DNA of 64,000 bases from CAVVSQ01 sp963848825 (GCA_963848825.1 CAWKFA010000015.1:496001-560000); one strand, 5' to 3'; shown: positions 9,370 through 19,691, numbered from the stretch's first letter. Numbers and translations: made by a program. The notes: a model not told the origin generated them from the sequence alone.

Positions 9370-11452
9370 TCACCGCAACAACCAGGCGCTGACGGCAGCG
9401 GTATCCGCCTTGTCATTTACGCGCTGAAGATTGCCCGGCGCACCCGCTACTCGATACGCCGCATCCAAAAATTGTGCCGGGCCGGTGCCGTTCACGTTGT
9501 GCAGATAAAGCTCGTGTGGCGACACTAAACCGGCGAACGTCGACAGGCCGCCATAACGCAAAGCGCCGGGAAGCATCATGTCGTCATCGAGACTTACGAT
9601 CTTCTCAAAGCGAAACCCATGCATATCGGCGGCCGTGCGCGATACGGCATCCCCGCATAACGCACGCGCCATTATCACCCAGGGGCCGGCGGCCTCCTGA
9701 CCGACGAGATGCACGACCTTGGCACCTTGACCACGTGCGAAAGCCACGGCAGTCAGGATATCATGCACGCGCTCGGCCACCAGCGGACGATTGTAGCCAA
9801 AAGTATAACCTGGAAATGCCCGGTTGACGGGCGTTCGCTTGACGCCGGCCGTCGCGCCCGTGCGCAGAACCTCCACCGCCAGGATGCCTGCTTTTTGGTC
9901 GATTAGTTTGCGTGCCGGCGCGATCAACGAACCGTCCTTCCAGAGGCCAGGCAGGCCGGCGGGATCGACCCAGACAACGACAACGGGCGGGCTGCCGCCT
10001 TTGCGCTCGCCGTGAATCTCCTGGACCGAGACAGCTTCACCAGCGCCTTGCCGCGTGAGCGTGTGGCGGATGACACGCAGGCCATCTTTGCCCTCCTCCT
10101 GGGGGGGTGCCGCCGCGACTATTTCCTGGCTGGCCGGTAACTTGTCGCTCATCATGACCCGCAGGGCGGTGCCTATTATGCGGTGAAATTCCACGGCGGT
10201 CTTCTCATCCTTCGGGAGTAGCGCCTGCAAGTCTTGCTCGGCGCGCGTTGTCCAATAACGCCGCACGCCGTTGGCATCGACCGTATCCTTGGGGACCGGA
10301 TGCTCGGCATCATAAACGGACATTTCCTTGATCGTGGCCGGCACGAAGGGCTGTTCCTTGATCGTTCCGGCCTGGCCCAGCTTCAGTTGTTGATTGAAAA
10401 AGTTGTACATGATCTCGCGACTGACCTGATTGTAGTTATGCTTGAATTCCTTGTGCGTTTTGGCCATCACATTGTCCGGCGCGCGAGAAGCTTATAAAGC
10501 ACCCGCAGCTCGGGCAGCCCCTTGGTTTCGATAGCGACTGTCCAGTCGTCGGCCCCCGACATACCCAACGGCCGGGGAGCCATCAAACCCGCCAGCTCAA
10601 CGTTGCCGGTGCCGATCCGAAGATAAGAAGCATTTTCGCACACACAACCTCCTTGCATGGCGGTGCCCACCATCACGGCCGGGAACGCCGCGGCGGGACG
10701 GTCATCGATGCCGCACAGGATGAACGTTTGCGTGCCACCGCCCGAGGCCCCGGTGACACCGATACGCGCGGGATCGACATCCGGCAAACTGAGCAGAAAA
10801 TCGAGTGCCCGGATGCTGTTAAAAGTCTGCAGGCCCATGAAGTTCTGCAAACGCAGCTCAGCTTCCGCGTCGGTGAAACCCTGGCGGTGCACGATGGCCA
10901 AACTGTCGGCCGTGCCGACCATGTCATAATGGAAAACCACGCAACCAAGCCGCGCGAGCTGGCGCAGCGAGCCTGAAGTGGATAGAGGGCGCCTTCCTTG
11001 GTTTGTTCCGCTCCCTGCTTCAACTGGCTGACAGCGTCCCGGGCTTCATAAAAACGCCCGTCCGCCCAGTGGCCATGCGGGGACAATATGCCCGCCAGCT
11101 TGCCGGCTTTGCCCGTTGGCCGGTACAAATTGCCGGATACATAATGTCCCGGCAAACTGGCGAAATACACCTTTTCAATGGTATAACCGGTGCGCTGTAC
11201 TTTGCCATGAATGACCGGTTGGAGTGGAATCTTTGCCGGCATGGGCCACAGGCCGTTGGCGACCAGGACCTGTTCGCGCAGCTCGCGACGGCGACTGTCC
11301 CATGCTTCTTTTGAAATCGGCGGAGTCCAGGGGAAATAGCCGTTGTAATCCTTGGGTTTGTCCAGGCGCCTGTCCAAAACAGTTGGGGCGTCGTCCGCAC
11401 GCAACGCAGTTGGCAGCCCCAGGATAAGGAGGGAGAGGAGAAGGCGTTTCAT
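9370..11452 (-). CDS. Secreted large alpha/beta hydrolase (acetyl-xylan-esterase-like), two frameshifts
   Basis: The ATG at 11452 follows AGGA. A signal peptide ends near 'ALRADDAPT'. The frame runs to about 10967, jumps, continues from 'LRQLARLGCVVFHYDMVG' to about 10480, then jumps again to 'APDNVMAKTHKEFKHNY' and stops at 9370. Rejoined, the protein has about 694 residues. The nucleophile elbow is 'GVTGASGGGTQTF' and the oxyanion region is 'GILSPHGHWADG', placing it with the alpha/beta hydrolases that planctomycetes export, probably to deacylate polysaccharides. A related gene of the same size without breaks lies at 28980-30983. All conserved motifs survive, so sequence error is as likely as decay. 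Confidence 0.75.
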
Positions 11453-11650
11453 TAATATCTTCCTGTGCGGATCGCGGAGATAAGGCCCGAGCGGCATACG
11501 CAGGAACAGATGCCTAGCGTAAGGCGTGAGCGGTGCCGGGTCAAACAATTTCGCGTTGGCGCGGGAAAACCATGCTTGGGCGACGAATTCGTGGCATCTT
11601 GAGTAGCCCACCGGTTCCTGGTAGAATTCAGCACCTGGAAGGAACCCATA

Positions 11651-12208
11651 ATGTCCACGAGCACGCATAAAACACTGCTGACGGCCGAGGAATTCTTCCT
11701 GCTTGCCGAGCCTGATGATGGCTCGCGACAGGAGTTAGTCCGCGGGGAGATCGTTACCATGCCGCCGCCGGGAGGAATACATGGCGTGTGCTGTCTCAAA
11801 GTCGGCCGGCGGATAGGCAATTTTGTCGAGGAACATGATCGCGGCACGGTGGCATGCAATGACACGGGCTTCATTACCGGGCGCCAGCCCGATAGCGTGC
11901 GCGGGCCAGATATCGCTTATTGGTCCCGGGACCGCCTGGTCGAAGTGCCGGTCGGGTACATCGAAATCGCACCGGATTTGCTAGTCGAAGTATTATCGCC
12001 GAGCAACACGTCAAAGCAGATCCGCGCCAAACTTCAAGAGTACTTCGCCAAAGGGGTTCGCCTGGCCTGGGTGGTCGCGCCGGAGGATCGCACACTGACA
12101 ATCTACCGTACACCCGATGAAGGCCGCGTGCTGCATGAAACCTCGACCGTGACCGGCGAGGACATATTGCCGGGCTTCACGTGCCGGGTCAGCGACCTGT
12201 TGCCTTGA
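11651..12208 (+). CDS. Uma2 family (DUF820) putative endonuclease
   Basis: 185 residues, the normal size for Uma2 proteins. These have a PD-(D/E)XK restriction-endonuclease-like fold, and most are uncharacterised and greatly multiplied in cyanobacteria and planctomycetes. Visible core residues are the N-terminal 'RQELVRGEIVTMPPPG', the Asp of 'GPDIAYW', the Glu of 'PDLLVEVLSPSN' and the Lys of 'KLQEYFAKGVRLAWVV'. It stands alone, divergent from the esterase gene across a 198-base gap. DNA cleavage is inferred from the fold; no target or partner is evident. Confidence 0.88.
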   Translation: MSTSTHKTLLTAEEFFLLAEPDDGSRQELVRGEIVTMPPPGGIHGVCCLKVGRRIGNFVEEHDRGTVACNDTGFITGRQPDSVRGPDIAYWSRDRLVEVPVGYIEIAPDLLVEVLSPSNTSKQIRAKLQEYFAKGVRLAWVVAPEDRTLTIYRTPDEGRVLHETSTVTGEDILPGFTCRVSDLLP

Positions 12209-12341
12209 GAGCGATTTCCGTCGGTCAGCGCTCGCACGCCCTGTCCTGTCTGCCTTCAAAGACAACGCAAACCCCGTATACTATACTGGATGGAGCAAGC
12301 CAACCGCCGCGATTTTCCGCCCGCTGTTTCGGAGCCGATCT

Positions 12342-13646
12342 ATGTCCGCCATGACCCTGACTGAAAAAATCCTCGCCAAGCACGCCGGCCGTGATCATGT
12401 CCAGCCGGGCGACAATATCTGGATCGATACCGACATCCTCATGACGCATGACGTCTGCGGGCCGGGGACGATCGGCATTTTCAAGCAGCACTTCGGGCAA
12501 AACGCGAAGGTTTGGGACCGTGAAAAGATCGTCATTATTCCCGACCACTATATCTTCACGGCCGACGCCATGGCCAACCGCAATGTGGACGTCCTGCGCC
12601 AGTTCGCGGCCGAGCAAAAGCTCCCTTATTTTTATGACGTGGGCACTTCGCGCTACAAGGGTGTTTGCCACATCGCCATGCCGGAAGAAGGCCACACGCG
12701 GCCTGGCGAGGTGCTGTTTGGCACCGATAGCCATACCTGCACGGCCGGCGCGTTTGGCGAGTTCGCCACTGGGATAGGTAATACCGATGCCGGTTTCATC
12801 ATGGGAACCGGTAAATCGTGGGTCAAGGTGCCCCCCACGATGCGTTTCATTTTCCACGGACAGATGCCCCCCTACCTGATGGCCAAGGATTTGATCTTGG
12901 CCGTGATCGGCGACATCGGCTGCGATGGCGCTACCTATAAGGCAATGGAGTTTGACGGCGACGGGGTCTACGCGCTGGGCATTGAAGAACGCATGACGCT
13001 TTGCAACATGGTCATCGAGGCCGGCGGCAAAAACGGCGTGATTGCACCCGATCAAGTCACGCTCGATTATGTCAACGCCCGCGATAAAAACAAAAAACCG
13101 TATACAGTGGTCAAAAGTGATGCGGGCGCCAAGTATTGCTTCGAGAAAGTGTACGACGTCACCAAGATGGAACCCGTCATCGCCAAGCCGCATAGTCCGG
13201 ATAATCGTGCCAACGTTTCGGAAGTGAAAGGCGAAAAACTGGATCGCGCCTATATCGGTTCGTGTACCGGCGGCAAGCTTACGGACTTCCGCGCGGCCGC
13301 CAAAATTCTCAAAGGCAAAACAGTGCGGATCGATACCTTCATCGTTCCGGCCACCAGCGAGATCGCGGCCAACCTCAAGTCCGAGAAGCTGAATGGGCAA
13401 AGCCTGCACGATGTCTTTCTGGCGGCCGGCGCCAAGATCGGCGAACCGTCCTGCGCCGCCTGCCTGGGCGGGCCGAGCGATACTTTTGGCCGACTCAATA
13501 CGCCGATAAGCTGCATCAGCACCACCAATCGCAACTTCCCCGGCCGCATGGGGCACAAACAAGCCCGCGTATTTCTGGCCAGTCCGCTGACCGTCGCAGC
13601 CAGCGCAATTGCAGGCATCATCACGGACCCGCGCGACTGCATGTAG
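12342..13646 (+). CDS. leuC: 3-isopropylmalate dehydratase large subunit
   Basis: Isomerises 2-isopropylmalate to 3-isopropylmalate in leucine synthesis, together with LeuD. The protein has 434 residues; the ATG is preceded by GGAG with spacing 7. Aconitase-family features are 'GTDSHTCTAGAFG' (residues 127-139) and three cysteines expected to bind the 4Fe-4S cluster: C308 in 'GSCTGG', and C371 and C374 in 'CAACLGG'. Length and sequence fit the shorter HacA/LeuC2-type subgroup, so related substrates such as homoaconitate cannot be excluded from sequence alone. It is followed after 97 bases by leuD on the same strand. Confidence 0.93.
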   Translation: MSAMTLTEKILAKHAGRDHVQPGDNIWIDTDILMTHDVCGPGTIGIFKQHFGQNAKVWDREKIVIIPDHYIFTADAMANRNVDVLRQFAAEQKLPYFYDVGTSRYKGVCHIAMPEEGHTRPGEVLFGTDSHTCTAGAFGEFATGIGNTDAGFIMGTGKSWVKVPPTMRFIFHGQMPPYLMAKDLILAVIGDIGCDGATYKAMEFDGDGVYALGIEERMTLCNMVIEAGGKNGVIAPDQVTLDYVNARDKNKKPYTVVKSDAGAKYCFEKVYDVTKMEPVIAKPHSPDNRANVSEVKGEKLDRAYIGSCTGGKLTDFRAAAKILKGKTVRIDTFIVPATSEIAANLKSEKLNGQSLHDVFLAAGAKIGEPSCAACLGGPSDTFGRLNTPISCISTTNRNFPGRMGHKQARVFLASPLTVAASAIAGIITDPRDCM

Positions 13647-13743
13647 GTTTCCTTTCATCTGGGCCGGATGAAAGTGGGCGCCAAATCAAAGATGTTCCGT
13701 CAGGCGTTTAGGGACAAATAAATCCGAGGTAAACCAGACTTCC

Positions 13744-14307
13744 ATGCAATCAATCTTCACCGGCAAAGCTTATGTTTTGGGCGATAATGTCGATACGGAT
13801 CAGATCATTCCCGCCCAGTATCTAACTTTCAACCCTTCCATTCCCGAGGAATATAAACAGTTTGGCAAATATGCCCTGAGCAGCGTGCCGCCGGCACAAT
13901 CCGGGCTCCCCAAGGGAAACATCCCCTTTCATACCGACGATGAATTCGTGTCGCCGTACAGCATCATTATTGGCGGCAAAAACTTTGGCTGCGGCTCCTC
14001 GCGTGAGCACGCCCCCATCGCGCTCGATGCCGCCGGCATCAAGGCGGTCATCGCCGAGTTTTATGCCCGTATTTTCTATCGCAACTCGGTAAACGGCGGC
14101 TACCTCATCCCCTTCGAGTCCTGCGACCGGCTTTGCGAGCGCGTCTGCACGGGGGACGAGCTCAAGATCGACGTGCAGGCAAGTCTGCTGACCAACCTTA
14201 CCACCAAGGAAGAATGGAAGCTGAAACCCCTGGGTGATGTGGTGCCAATTCTCGAAGCCGGCGGCGTATTTAATTACGCCCGCAAGGTGGGGATGTTGAA
14301 GGCATGA
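13744..14307 (+). CDS. leuD: 3-isopropylmalate dehydratase small subunit
   Basis: 187 residues, carrying the swivelling aconitase domain that completes the LeuCD active site. 'DNVDTDQIIPAQYL' near the N-terminus and 'GKNFGCGSSREHAP' (residues 78-91) are the characteristic substrate-recognition loops. It lies directly downstream of leuC and is probably co-transcribed with it. Confidence 0.93.
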   Translation: MQSIFTGKAYVLGDNVDTDQIIPAQYLTFNPSIPEEYKQFGKYALSSVPPAQSGLPKGNIPFHTDDEFVSPYSIIIGGKNFGCGSSREHAPIALDAAGIKAVIAEFYARIFYRNSVNGGYLIPFESCDRLCERVCTGDELKIDVQASLLTNLTTKEEWKLKPLGDVVPILEAGGVFNYARKVGMLKA

Positions 14308-14378
14308 CGACCAAGACCGCTGTCACCTTCGCGTTTTAAGGTCCCCGTTTTGGGATGGCACCCGCGTGAGGAGGCGAA

Positions 14379-15053
14379 GTGCAAAAGCTGCTCGCAGTAC
14401 TGCTGGATGTGGACGGCACGCTGGTGGACAGCAATGATGCCCATGCCCGCGCCTGGCTACAAGCCATGGCCGAGTTCGGAGTGGGCGGTGACTTTACAAC
14501 CGTCCGCCGGCTAATCGGGAAAGGTGGCGACAAGTTGCTTCCGGAAGCCGCCGGGATCGACGCCGAGTCCGAGAAGGGCAAGGCCATCAGCAAGCGGCGC
14601 GGCGAGATCTTTAAAAGTGAGTTCTTGCCCACGCTAAGCCCCTTCCCCGGCGTAAAGGAGTTGCTGGCGCGCATGCAGGCCGTGGGACTGCGGCTGGCCG
14701 TCGCCAGCTCCGCGAAAAAAGATGAACTGAGAGATCTTTTGCGCGTCTGCGGGGCGGACAAGTTCATCGAGGTCAGCACCTCCTCGGACGATGCCGAAGA
14801 GTCGAAGCCCGACCCGGATATCATTCATGCGGCGCTCGAACAGGTGGCTGTTTCAGCCGACAAAGCCATCCTTCTGGGCGACACCCCCTACGATGTCGAG
14901 GCGGCAACCCGTGCCGGCGTCAAGGCGGTGGCGTTGCGCTGCGGAGGTTGGCTTGACGCGGACCTCCGTGGGGCCATGGCCATTTACGATAGCCCCGCGG
15001 ACCTTCTCGCTCATTTTGAGGGGTCGCCGTTCGAGCCGAATGAAAAAGTTTAG
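14379..15053 (+). CDS. HAD-superfamily hydrolase, phosphoglycolate-phosphatase-like
   Basis: 224 residues starting at GTG 14379, with a strong GAGGAGG six bases upstream. Motif I is 'LLDVDGTLVDSN', with the nucleophilic Asp. Motif II is 'LAVASSAKKDEL', motif III the Lys of 'ESKPDPDI', and motif IV 'ILLGDTPYDVEAA'. The helical cap after motif I is of type C1, as in Gph and beta-phosphoglucomutase. It is a soluble phosphatase of unknown substrate. It lies 71 bases after leuD on the same strand and may share its transcript. Confidence 0.88.
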   Translation: MQKLLAVLLDVDGTLVDSNDAHARAWLQAMAEFGVGGDFTTVRRLIGKGGDKLLPEAAGIDAESEKGKAISKRRGEIFKSEFLPTLSPFPGVKELLARMQAVGLRLAVASSAKKDELRDLLRVCGADKFIEVSTSSDDAEESKPDPDIIHAALEQVAVSADKAILLGDTPYDVEAATRAGVKAVALRCGGWLDADLRGAMAIYDSPADLLAHFEGSPFEPNEKV

Positions 15054-15598
15054 CCGTGAAGTAGGGTGTCCTACCAAATGTCACAGCTATTTTCGTTCTT
15101 CCGGCTTCTTAATGGGTAACGGAGGATTCCCAGGGATTCTGAGGGGTCGCTTGATCGCCAGTCCGAAGGAAATCGGCAGGGGTGGGGCGTGCGTCATGCC
15201 TTCAAAAAACCCTGTCTTTTATGCAACCCAACGTCATCCCCGAAGGCTTTTTCCACCAAGGGCGTTATTTGCCGACCCGCCACTGAGAGCCAGAGGCCGC
15301 CCTGGACGAAGCGCTCGTGTCCCAAGCGAGCACACAGGGACGGCTTCGTCCGCAAGCTGTTGACAGGTAATACCTTAAACACTGTTTTTTTCCGTGTCTC
15401 ACGGAACGGTGAGACACGGAAAGCCCCGCCTTCCATGGAACAAACCAACGCGCTTGCCCTTCAATTTCGCCACGGTCCAGGGGCAGGCGTGGACGGTTTT
15501 TTTTTCCGCGGGTTTCAGCGGACTGAGGTAAAGGTTCCCATGATTCTCACCCACAGGAAAGTCGGATGAGCCGCTATTTTAGCCCCGCGCCAGCGGCC
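15054..15598. other. Intergenic region with a strong inverted repeat
   Basis: About 545 bases between the convergent HAD and hydrolase genes. Short open frames on both strands do not resemble any family, and codon choice looks random. The notable element is the hairpin at 15389-15422. Confidence 0.5.
15389..15422. repeat. Perfect 14-base inverted repeat
   Basis: Arms TTTCCGTGTCTCAC (15389-15402) and GTGAGACACGGAAA (15409-15422) are exact complements around a 6-base loop. A run of T precedes the left arm, but neither strand has a T tract after the stem, so it is not a classical intrinsic terminator. It lies between convergent genes and may still act as a bidirectional transcription or mRNA-stability element. 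Confidence 0.75.
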
Positions 15599-16222
15599 TC
15601 AGACGCTCTGCACAAAAGTCGCGATCGCGGCAATCGCTTCCTCCCAGTTTTGCTGTTCTGTTCTGCCTGAACTCTTGCGCGGCTTGAAGCTATGGTCGCC
15701 ATCTTCGAGCCATCTCATTTGGATAGCCGGCGAAAGTTCATACCCGGCCACGTCTTCGCGGTTGCCAAAGTTATCCCGGGTCCCCTGCAAGACGAGTGCT
15801 TTTGTTTTGAGTGTGCGCAAATGCTCGACGCGCAACGTTTCCGGCTTCCCGACCGGGTGAAAAGGATAGCCCAGGCAAACCAAACCCGCCACCTTGGCTT
15901 CATCGGCCACCAGGCTGGCGATCCTGCCCCCCATGGACTTGCCGCCAATGACAAGCCGCTTGGCCCCAAGCAGCGCCACGACATTCAGCCACGTCTCTCG
16001 TAATGCGGGCAGGCGATCAGGCGGTCGTTTTTTTCCCGTGTCGCGATAGCTGGCCATGTACGGAAATTCAAATCTTGTCGTCCGTATGCCATGGCCGGCA
16101 AGGCCCGCCGCGAAGGCATTCATGAATGGCGAATCCATGCCAGCTCCTGCACCATGGGCCAACACGATTTTGTGTCGTGATCCTTTTGGTCCATCAAAGA
16201 TCAATTTTGGATTTGCCGGCAT
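15599..16222 (-). CDS. Small alpha/beta hydrolase, TEX30/KANL3-like
   Basis: 207 residues with a compact alpha/beta hydrolase fold. 'IVLAHGAGAGMDSPFM' forms the oxyanion loop, 'GGKSMGGRIA' the nucleophile elbow, 'LQGTRDNFG' the acid and 'DGDHSFKP' the catalytic His. The 'GxSMGGR' form is typical of bacterial TEX30/KANL3-type hydrolases related to dienelactone hydrolase. There is no signal peptide, so it is cytoplasmic. Substrate unknown. Transcribed alone. Confidence 0.85.
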   Translation of the reverse strand: MPANPKLIFDGPKGSRHKIVLAHGAGAGMDSPFMNAFAAGLAGHGIRTTRFEFPYMASYRDTGKKRPPDRLPALRETWLNVVALLGAKRLVIGGKSMGGRIASLVADEAKVAGLVCLGYPFHPVGKPETLRVEHLRTLKTKALVLQGTRDNFGNREDVAGYELSPAIQMRWLEDGDHSFKPRKSSGRTEQQNWEEAIAAIATFVQSV

Positions 16223-16384
16223 ATATTTGATCCTACTCTATTCCGGTCAGGCAAAAAGGGCCGCGCGTAGCAATCCTCGGAAACCGTGGCTGGCCGCAGG
16301 GCGTTATGATGTGGTGCCCAGGCAACCTCCGTTCTAAAATAGAGCGCTGAACGTCAGTTTTCCTGTTTCGGCGGATGGTTTTTT

Positions 16385-17779
16385 ATGCAAAATATCGAAG
16401 AAATGGCCGGCACCATTCACAAACATCGCGACGAGGATCACGATAGGATTCGCGCGATGCTGGAAACTTTGCGCAGCCCGGACGTCGCGGAGGTATTAAA
16501 TGCTGTTCCCTCGCTTTGCGAGGCGGCCGATGTCCTCTGCCTGCTGCCCGGTCCCAAAGCCATCGACGTCTGCGATCAGGTCAATCTGAACCGGCGCGGC
16601 GCCTTGATCGAGCAGATGCCCCCTGAAAACGGGGCGAAAATTCTGGAGGGCATGGCTTCCGATCAACGCACCGTCGTCGTTCGATCCATGAGTGCGCATG
16701 GCCGACGTCTGCTCCTGCCGCTGCTGAGCAACGAGGGTCGGCGCGAGCTGGAAACACAACTCAGCTATCCGGAGGGGACGGCCGGCGACCTTATGACGGC
16801 GGAGTTCGTGCGCCTCGATCCCGACATGACCGTCGAACAGGCCCTGCGTCGTATTCACGAACAGGCCAAGGACCGGGAGACGATTTATGCCTGTTACGTG
16901 ATGGCGCCCGAGACAGGGCGGTTGCTCGGCGCTGTTTCCCTGCGCGATCTCGTCATGGCGGCCCCGCATCGGCCCGTCACCGAAGTCATGCGTGCCAATC
17001 CCGTGACAGTTCATGTACTCGATCGGAGCAAAGAAGCGGTGATGAAGATCAGCAAGTATAACTTGCTGGCGGTTCCGGTCCTGGAAGAGTCGGGCAAAGT
17101 GGTCGGCTTCATCACGGTGGACGACGCCATTGATCTGATCGTGGAGGAACAGACCAACACTGTGTTGCGCATGGGCGCCGTGGAGGCCGGGGCCCTTGAT
17201 GACCCCTACATGGCAACGCCCTGGATGACGCTGGTGAAAAAGCGGGCAACCTGGCTGGTGGTTCTTTTCCTGGGAGAGATGCTGACGGCAACAGCGATGA
17301 GCCATTATGAGGACAAAATCGCTCACGCCGTGGTTTTAGCCCTGTTCGTGCCCTTGATCATTTCCAGCGGCGGAAACTCCGGCTCGCAGGCCACCTCGCT
17401 GCTGATTCGGGCCCTCGCGCTTCGCGAGGTAAAACTGAGCCAGTGGTTTAAAGTCCTGGGGAGAGAGCTGATATCCGGTCTTTCCCTGGGATGCATTTTG
17501 GGAGCCATCGGTTTCCTACGCATTTCCATGTGGCAATGGCTCGAGTGGACCGATTACGGCGAACACTGGATACTGGTCGGCTTGACCGTCGGTTTGTCGC
17601 TGGTGGGCATTGTGCTATGGGGAAGTATCTCGGGCGCCATGCTTCCCTTTATCTTAAAACGCGTCGGCCTGGACCCGGCGACTTCCTCCGCCCCGTTCGT
17701 GGCCACGTTGGTGGACGTGACGGGACTGATCATTTATTTCACGGTTGCATCCATCATCCTCCGTGGTACGCTTCTTTGA
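16385..17779 (+). CDS. mgtE: MgtE-type magnesium transporter
   Basis: 464 residues. An N-terminal superhelical MgtE_N domain (about 20-135) is followed by a CBS pair (about 140-265, 'LMTAEFVRLDPDMTVEQALR' and 'VPVLEESGKVVGFITVDDAI'). Five membrane helices form the C-terminal pore (about 290-464) with the 'PLIISSGGNSGSQATSL' signature. MgtE is a Mg2+-gated channel of the inner membrane that closes when cytoplasmic Mg2+ binds the N and CBS domains. No M-box riboswitch was recognised in the 160 bases upstream. Confidence 0.95.
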   Translation: MQNIEEMAGTIHKHRDEDHDRIRAMLETLRSPDVAEVLNAVPSLCEAADVLCLLPGPKAIDVCDQVNLNRRGALIEQMPPENGAKILEGMASDQRTVVVRSMSAHGRRLLLPLLSNEGRRELETQLSYPEGTAGDLMTAEFVRLDPDMTVEQALRRIHEQAKDRETIYACYVMAPETGRLLGAVSLRDLVMAAPHRPVTEVMRANPVTVHVLDRSKEAVMKISKYNLLAVPVLEESGKVVGFITVDDAIDLIVEEQTNTVLRMGAVEAGALDDPYMATPWMTLVKKRATWLVVLFLGEMLTATAMSHYEDKIAHAVVLALFVPLIISSGGNSGSQATSLLIRALALREVKLSQWFKVLGRELISGLSLGCILGAIGFLRISMWQWLEWTDYGEHWILVGLTVGLSLVGIVLWGSISGAMLPFILKRVGLDPATSSAPFVATLVDVTGLIIYFTVASIILRGTLL

Positions 17780-17847
17780 GATCCTGACGCGGTTTGACGT
17801 AGAATACGCCGAGGAGCACGCGGTCCGTTTTCTTTCGAGCATCGTCA

Positions 17848-18494
17848 ATGAGCAGATTCAAAATTACTGTGTTGGTTCCAGGCGTTGTCGTGCTGATCCT
17901 GTCGGGCCTTGGGCCATGGCGCTCATTTGGTCAGCGGGTGGCGGACGTAAAAACACCGCGCGACGTTTTGATTATTCGCCATGCCGAAAAGCCCGATGCT
18001 GATGACGACCCCACGCTCACCAGCCGAGCGCCGCCCGGGCTGCCGCCTTGCCGTCCTTGTTTCTGGCTCCGCCAAACTTCCCGACAAAGCCCGCTCGTTT
18101 TCCGACACCGGATTACATCTTTGCCGCGAAAAAGTCAAAAAACAGTAATCGGGCCGTGCTAACAATCAAGCCGCTCGCCGGAGCGCTTGGCGATGCTCCT
18201 GTCCAGGACAAGTACAAGGATGCGGACTTTCAATTGCTCGTCAATGATCTGTTCGGCCAGGATAAGTTCGCCGCCAAGACAATCCTCATATGCTGGCACC
18301 ACGGCACGATGCCGAACCTGGCGCTGGCCATTTTGGCGAAGGCAGAAAACGGCGACACGCTCAAAAGCAAAGTCCCGGCGCACGTGAAGAGTACCGATTA
18401 TCACCGCATCTGGCAGATTACTTTCGACGCTTCGGGCCAGGCAACGTTCACCAATCGTTCCCAGAAACTGCTCTACAACGACTCGGCGAATTAG
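17848..18494 (+). CDS. Exported histidine-phosphatase-like protein, one frameshift
   Basis: It begins at ATG 17848 with a hydrophobic signal segment ('FKITVLVPGVVVLILSG'). The phosphohistidine motif 'VLIIRHAEKPDADDDP' follows. The frame jumps near 18033; the downstream frame continues 'ARAAALPSLF...TPDYIFAAK' and ends 'WQITFDASGQATFTNRSQ', with the second catalytic His probably in 'LICWHHGTMP'. The joined product is about 214 residues, a normal size for branched histidine phosphatases. Only the frame is broken. The substrate is unknown. It converges on the DUF763 gene. Confidence 0.7.
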
Positions 18495-18569
18495 CGGCTT
18501 TCTCGTTGTCGGCGCGTAATTGTCGCCGGGTACCATTCGACTATGACCAACACCGTTTGTCCATTTCCC

Positions 18570-19691
18570 TCACAAGCGTTCGGTAAACCTGGCCAGCGAC
18601 TTCATTGCTGCCGACTTGTCGGAATGTCCGATCTTGGCGCGATTGATCGTTTCCCGCAGGCGCTCGATATTGGCGTCATAAAGAGGACGGTTGACATGGT
18701 AGGGGTGGCCGTCCTTGCCGCCGTGTGCAAAGCTGTAGGCGGCTGGATCACGTCGGCACGCGGGAACATTGTAGATGACTTCGGCCAGCAAGCTGAGGCT
18801 GCGCAGGGCCTGGGGACCGATGCCGGGCTCGCCGAGAAGTGCCTCGAACGTTGACGCCTGCGCTTCGTAGGTTTTCAGCAACACCTTCTTTACCGCCAGC
18901 GGTTGCAGATGTTCGGGATAAAGCGCGTGCCGTGGCGGCAGACTCAGAGACTCCTCGTTCGCCGCCTCGAAGAGTGGCAAACGTTCTTCCCGAAAGAACG
19001 GTTGCAATTCGCGCATAAGCCGGTCGGGGTGCTGTTTGCTGAGATCGGTCAGCTGCCGCCGATGGTTCTCTCCTTCGCCCGCGACCAGGTTGAGGCAGGG
19101 TCGCCGTTCATCGCACGCCACCGCGGCATGAGGGTCGCGAACAAAGCTCGGCGTGGCGGAGGAGAGCCAATGATAGCGGCGGGCATAGCGGTTTTGGGTG
19201 TTCATTCCCTGCTGCACGACGCACCAGGAACCGCCCGGAATCAGAAAGAAGCAGTGATGGTACAGTTGATAGCCATCCTGAATCGCGGCGCTGTCCACCT
19301 TGGCGATAAGTTTGCTCGTTTTCACGAGTGTTTCCGCCGCGTCGCCGGTCTGGGCGCATGCGCGGCGAATATCGTCCGGGGTTTTGCGGCTGGTTCGACC
19401 CTTGCCGCCGCAGACGAAGAGGCTCAAGTCGCCGCGGTATTTGCGGGCGGCTTCCTTGAGGGCTCCGCAAACGGTGGTTGTGACCCCGCTGGAATGCCAA
19501 TCGAAGCCAAGCACGCAGCCGAAAGCCTGAAACCAGAACGGATCGCTGAGGCGGCGGAGCAAGCCAGCGGGGCCTTCATCACGGACGATGAGCGTGCCAA
19601 TGGCGCCGGACATCTCGACCATGCGTCGAAACAGCCAGACGGGGGCGGCCCCTGAATGGAGGGGAAGATTGGCAATGTTCCGAGAACTCAT
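18570..19691 (-). CDS. DUF763 family protein
   Basis: 373 residues matching DUF763 throughout: 'LPLHSGAAPVWLFRRM' at the N-terminus, 'LSDPFWFQAFGCVLGFDWHS', 'GGKGRTSRKTP', 'QDGYQLYHHCF', and 'VVQQGMN' followed by 'ARRYHW'. The family is found in archaea and scattered bacteria and has no established function; conserved His, Arg and Asp residues suggest an enzyme or nucleic-acid-binding protein. A small DUF413 gene ends 39 bases upstream on the same strand, so the two are probably co-transcribed. Confidence 0.88.
   Translation of the reverse strand: MSSRNIANLPLHSGAAPVWLFRRMVEMSGAIGTLIVRDEGPAGLLRRLSDPFWFQAFGCVLGFDWHSSGVTTTVCGALKEAARKYRGDLSLFVCGGKGRTSRKTPDDIRRACAQTGDAAETLVKTSKLIAKVDSAAIQDGYQLYHHCFFLIPGGSWCVVQQGMNTQNRYARRYHWLSSATPSFVRDPHAAVACDERRPCLNLVAGEGENHRRQLTDLSKQHPDRLMRELQPFFREERLPLFEAANEESLSLPPRHALYPEHLQPLAVKKVLLKTYEAQASTFEALLGEPGIGPQALRSLSLLAEVIYNVPACRRDPAAYSFAHGGKDGHPYHVNRPLYDANIERLRETINRAKIGHSDKSAAMKSLARFTERL

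Noticed and set aside
8001..9392. A 463-residue plus-strand frame
   Set aside because: It is opposite the DUF1501 region, whose catalytic motifs are unambiguous.
12225..13658. A 477-residue minus-strand frame
   Set aside because: It is the shadow of leuC, which has all cluster-binding cysteines.
15189..15569. A 126-residue plus-strand frame
   Set aside because: Composition is irregular, it spans the inverted repeat, and it matches nothing recognisable.
16223..16384. M-box magnesium riboswitch before mgtE
   Set aside because: The 160 bases lack recognisable conserved M-box elements.
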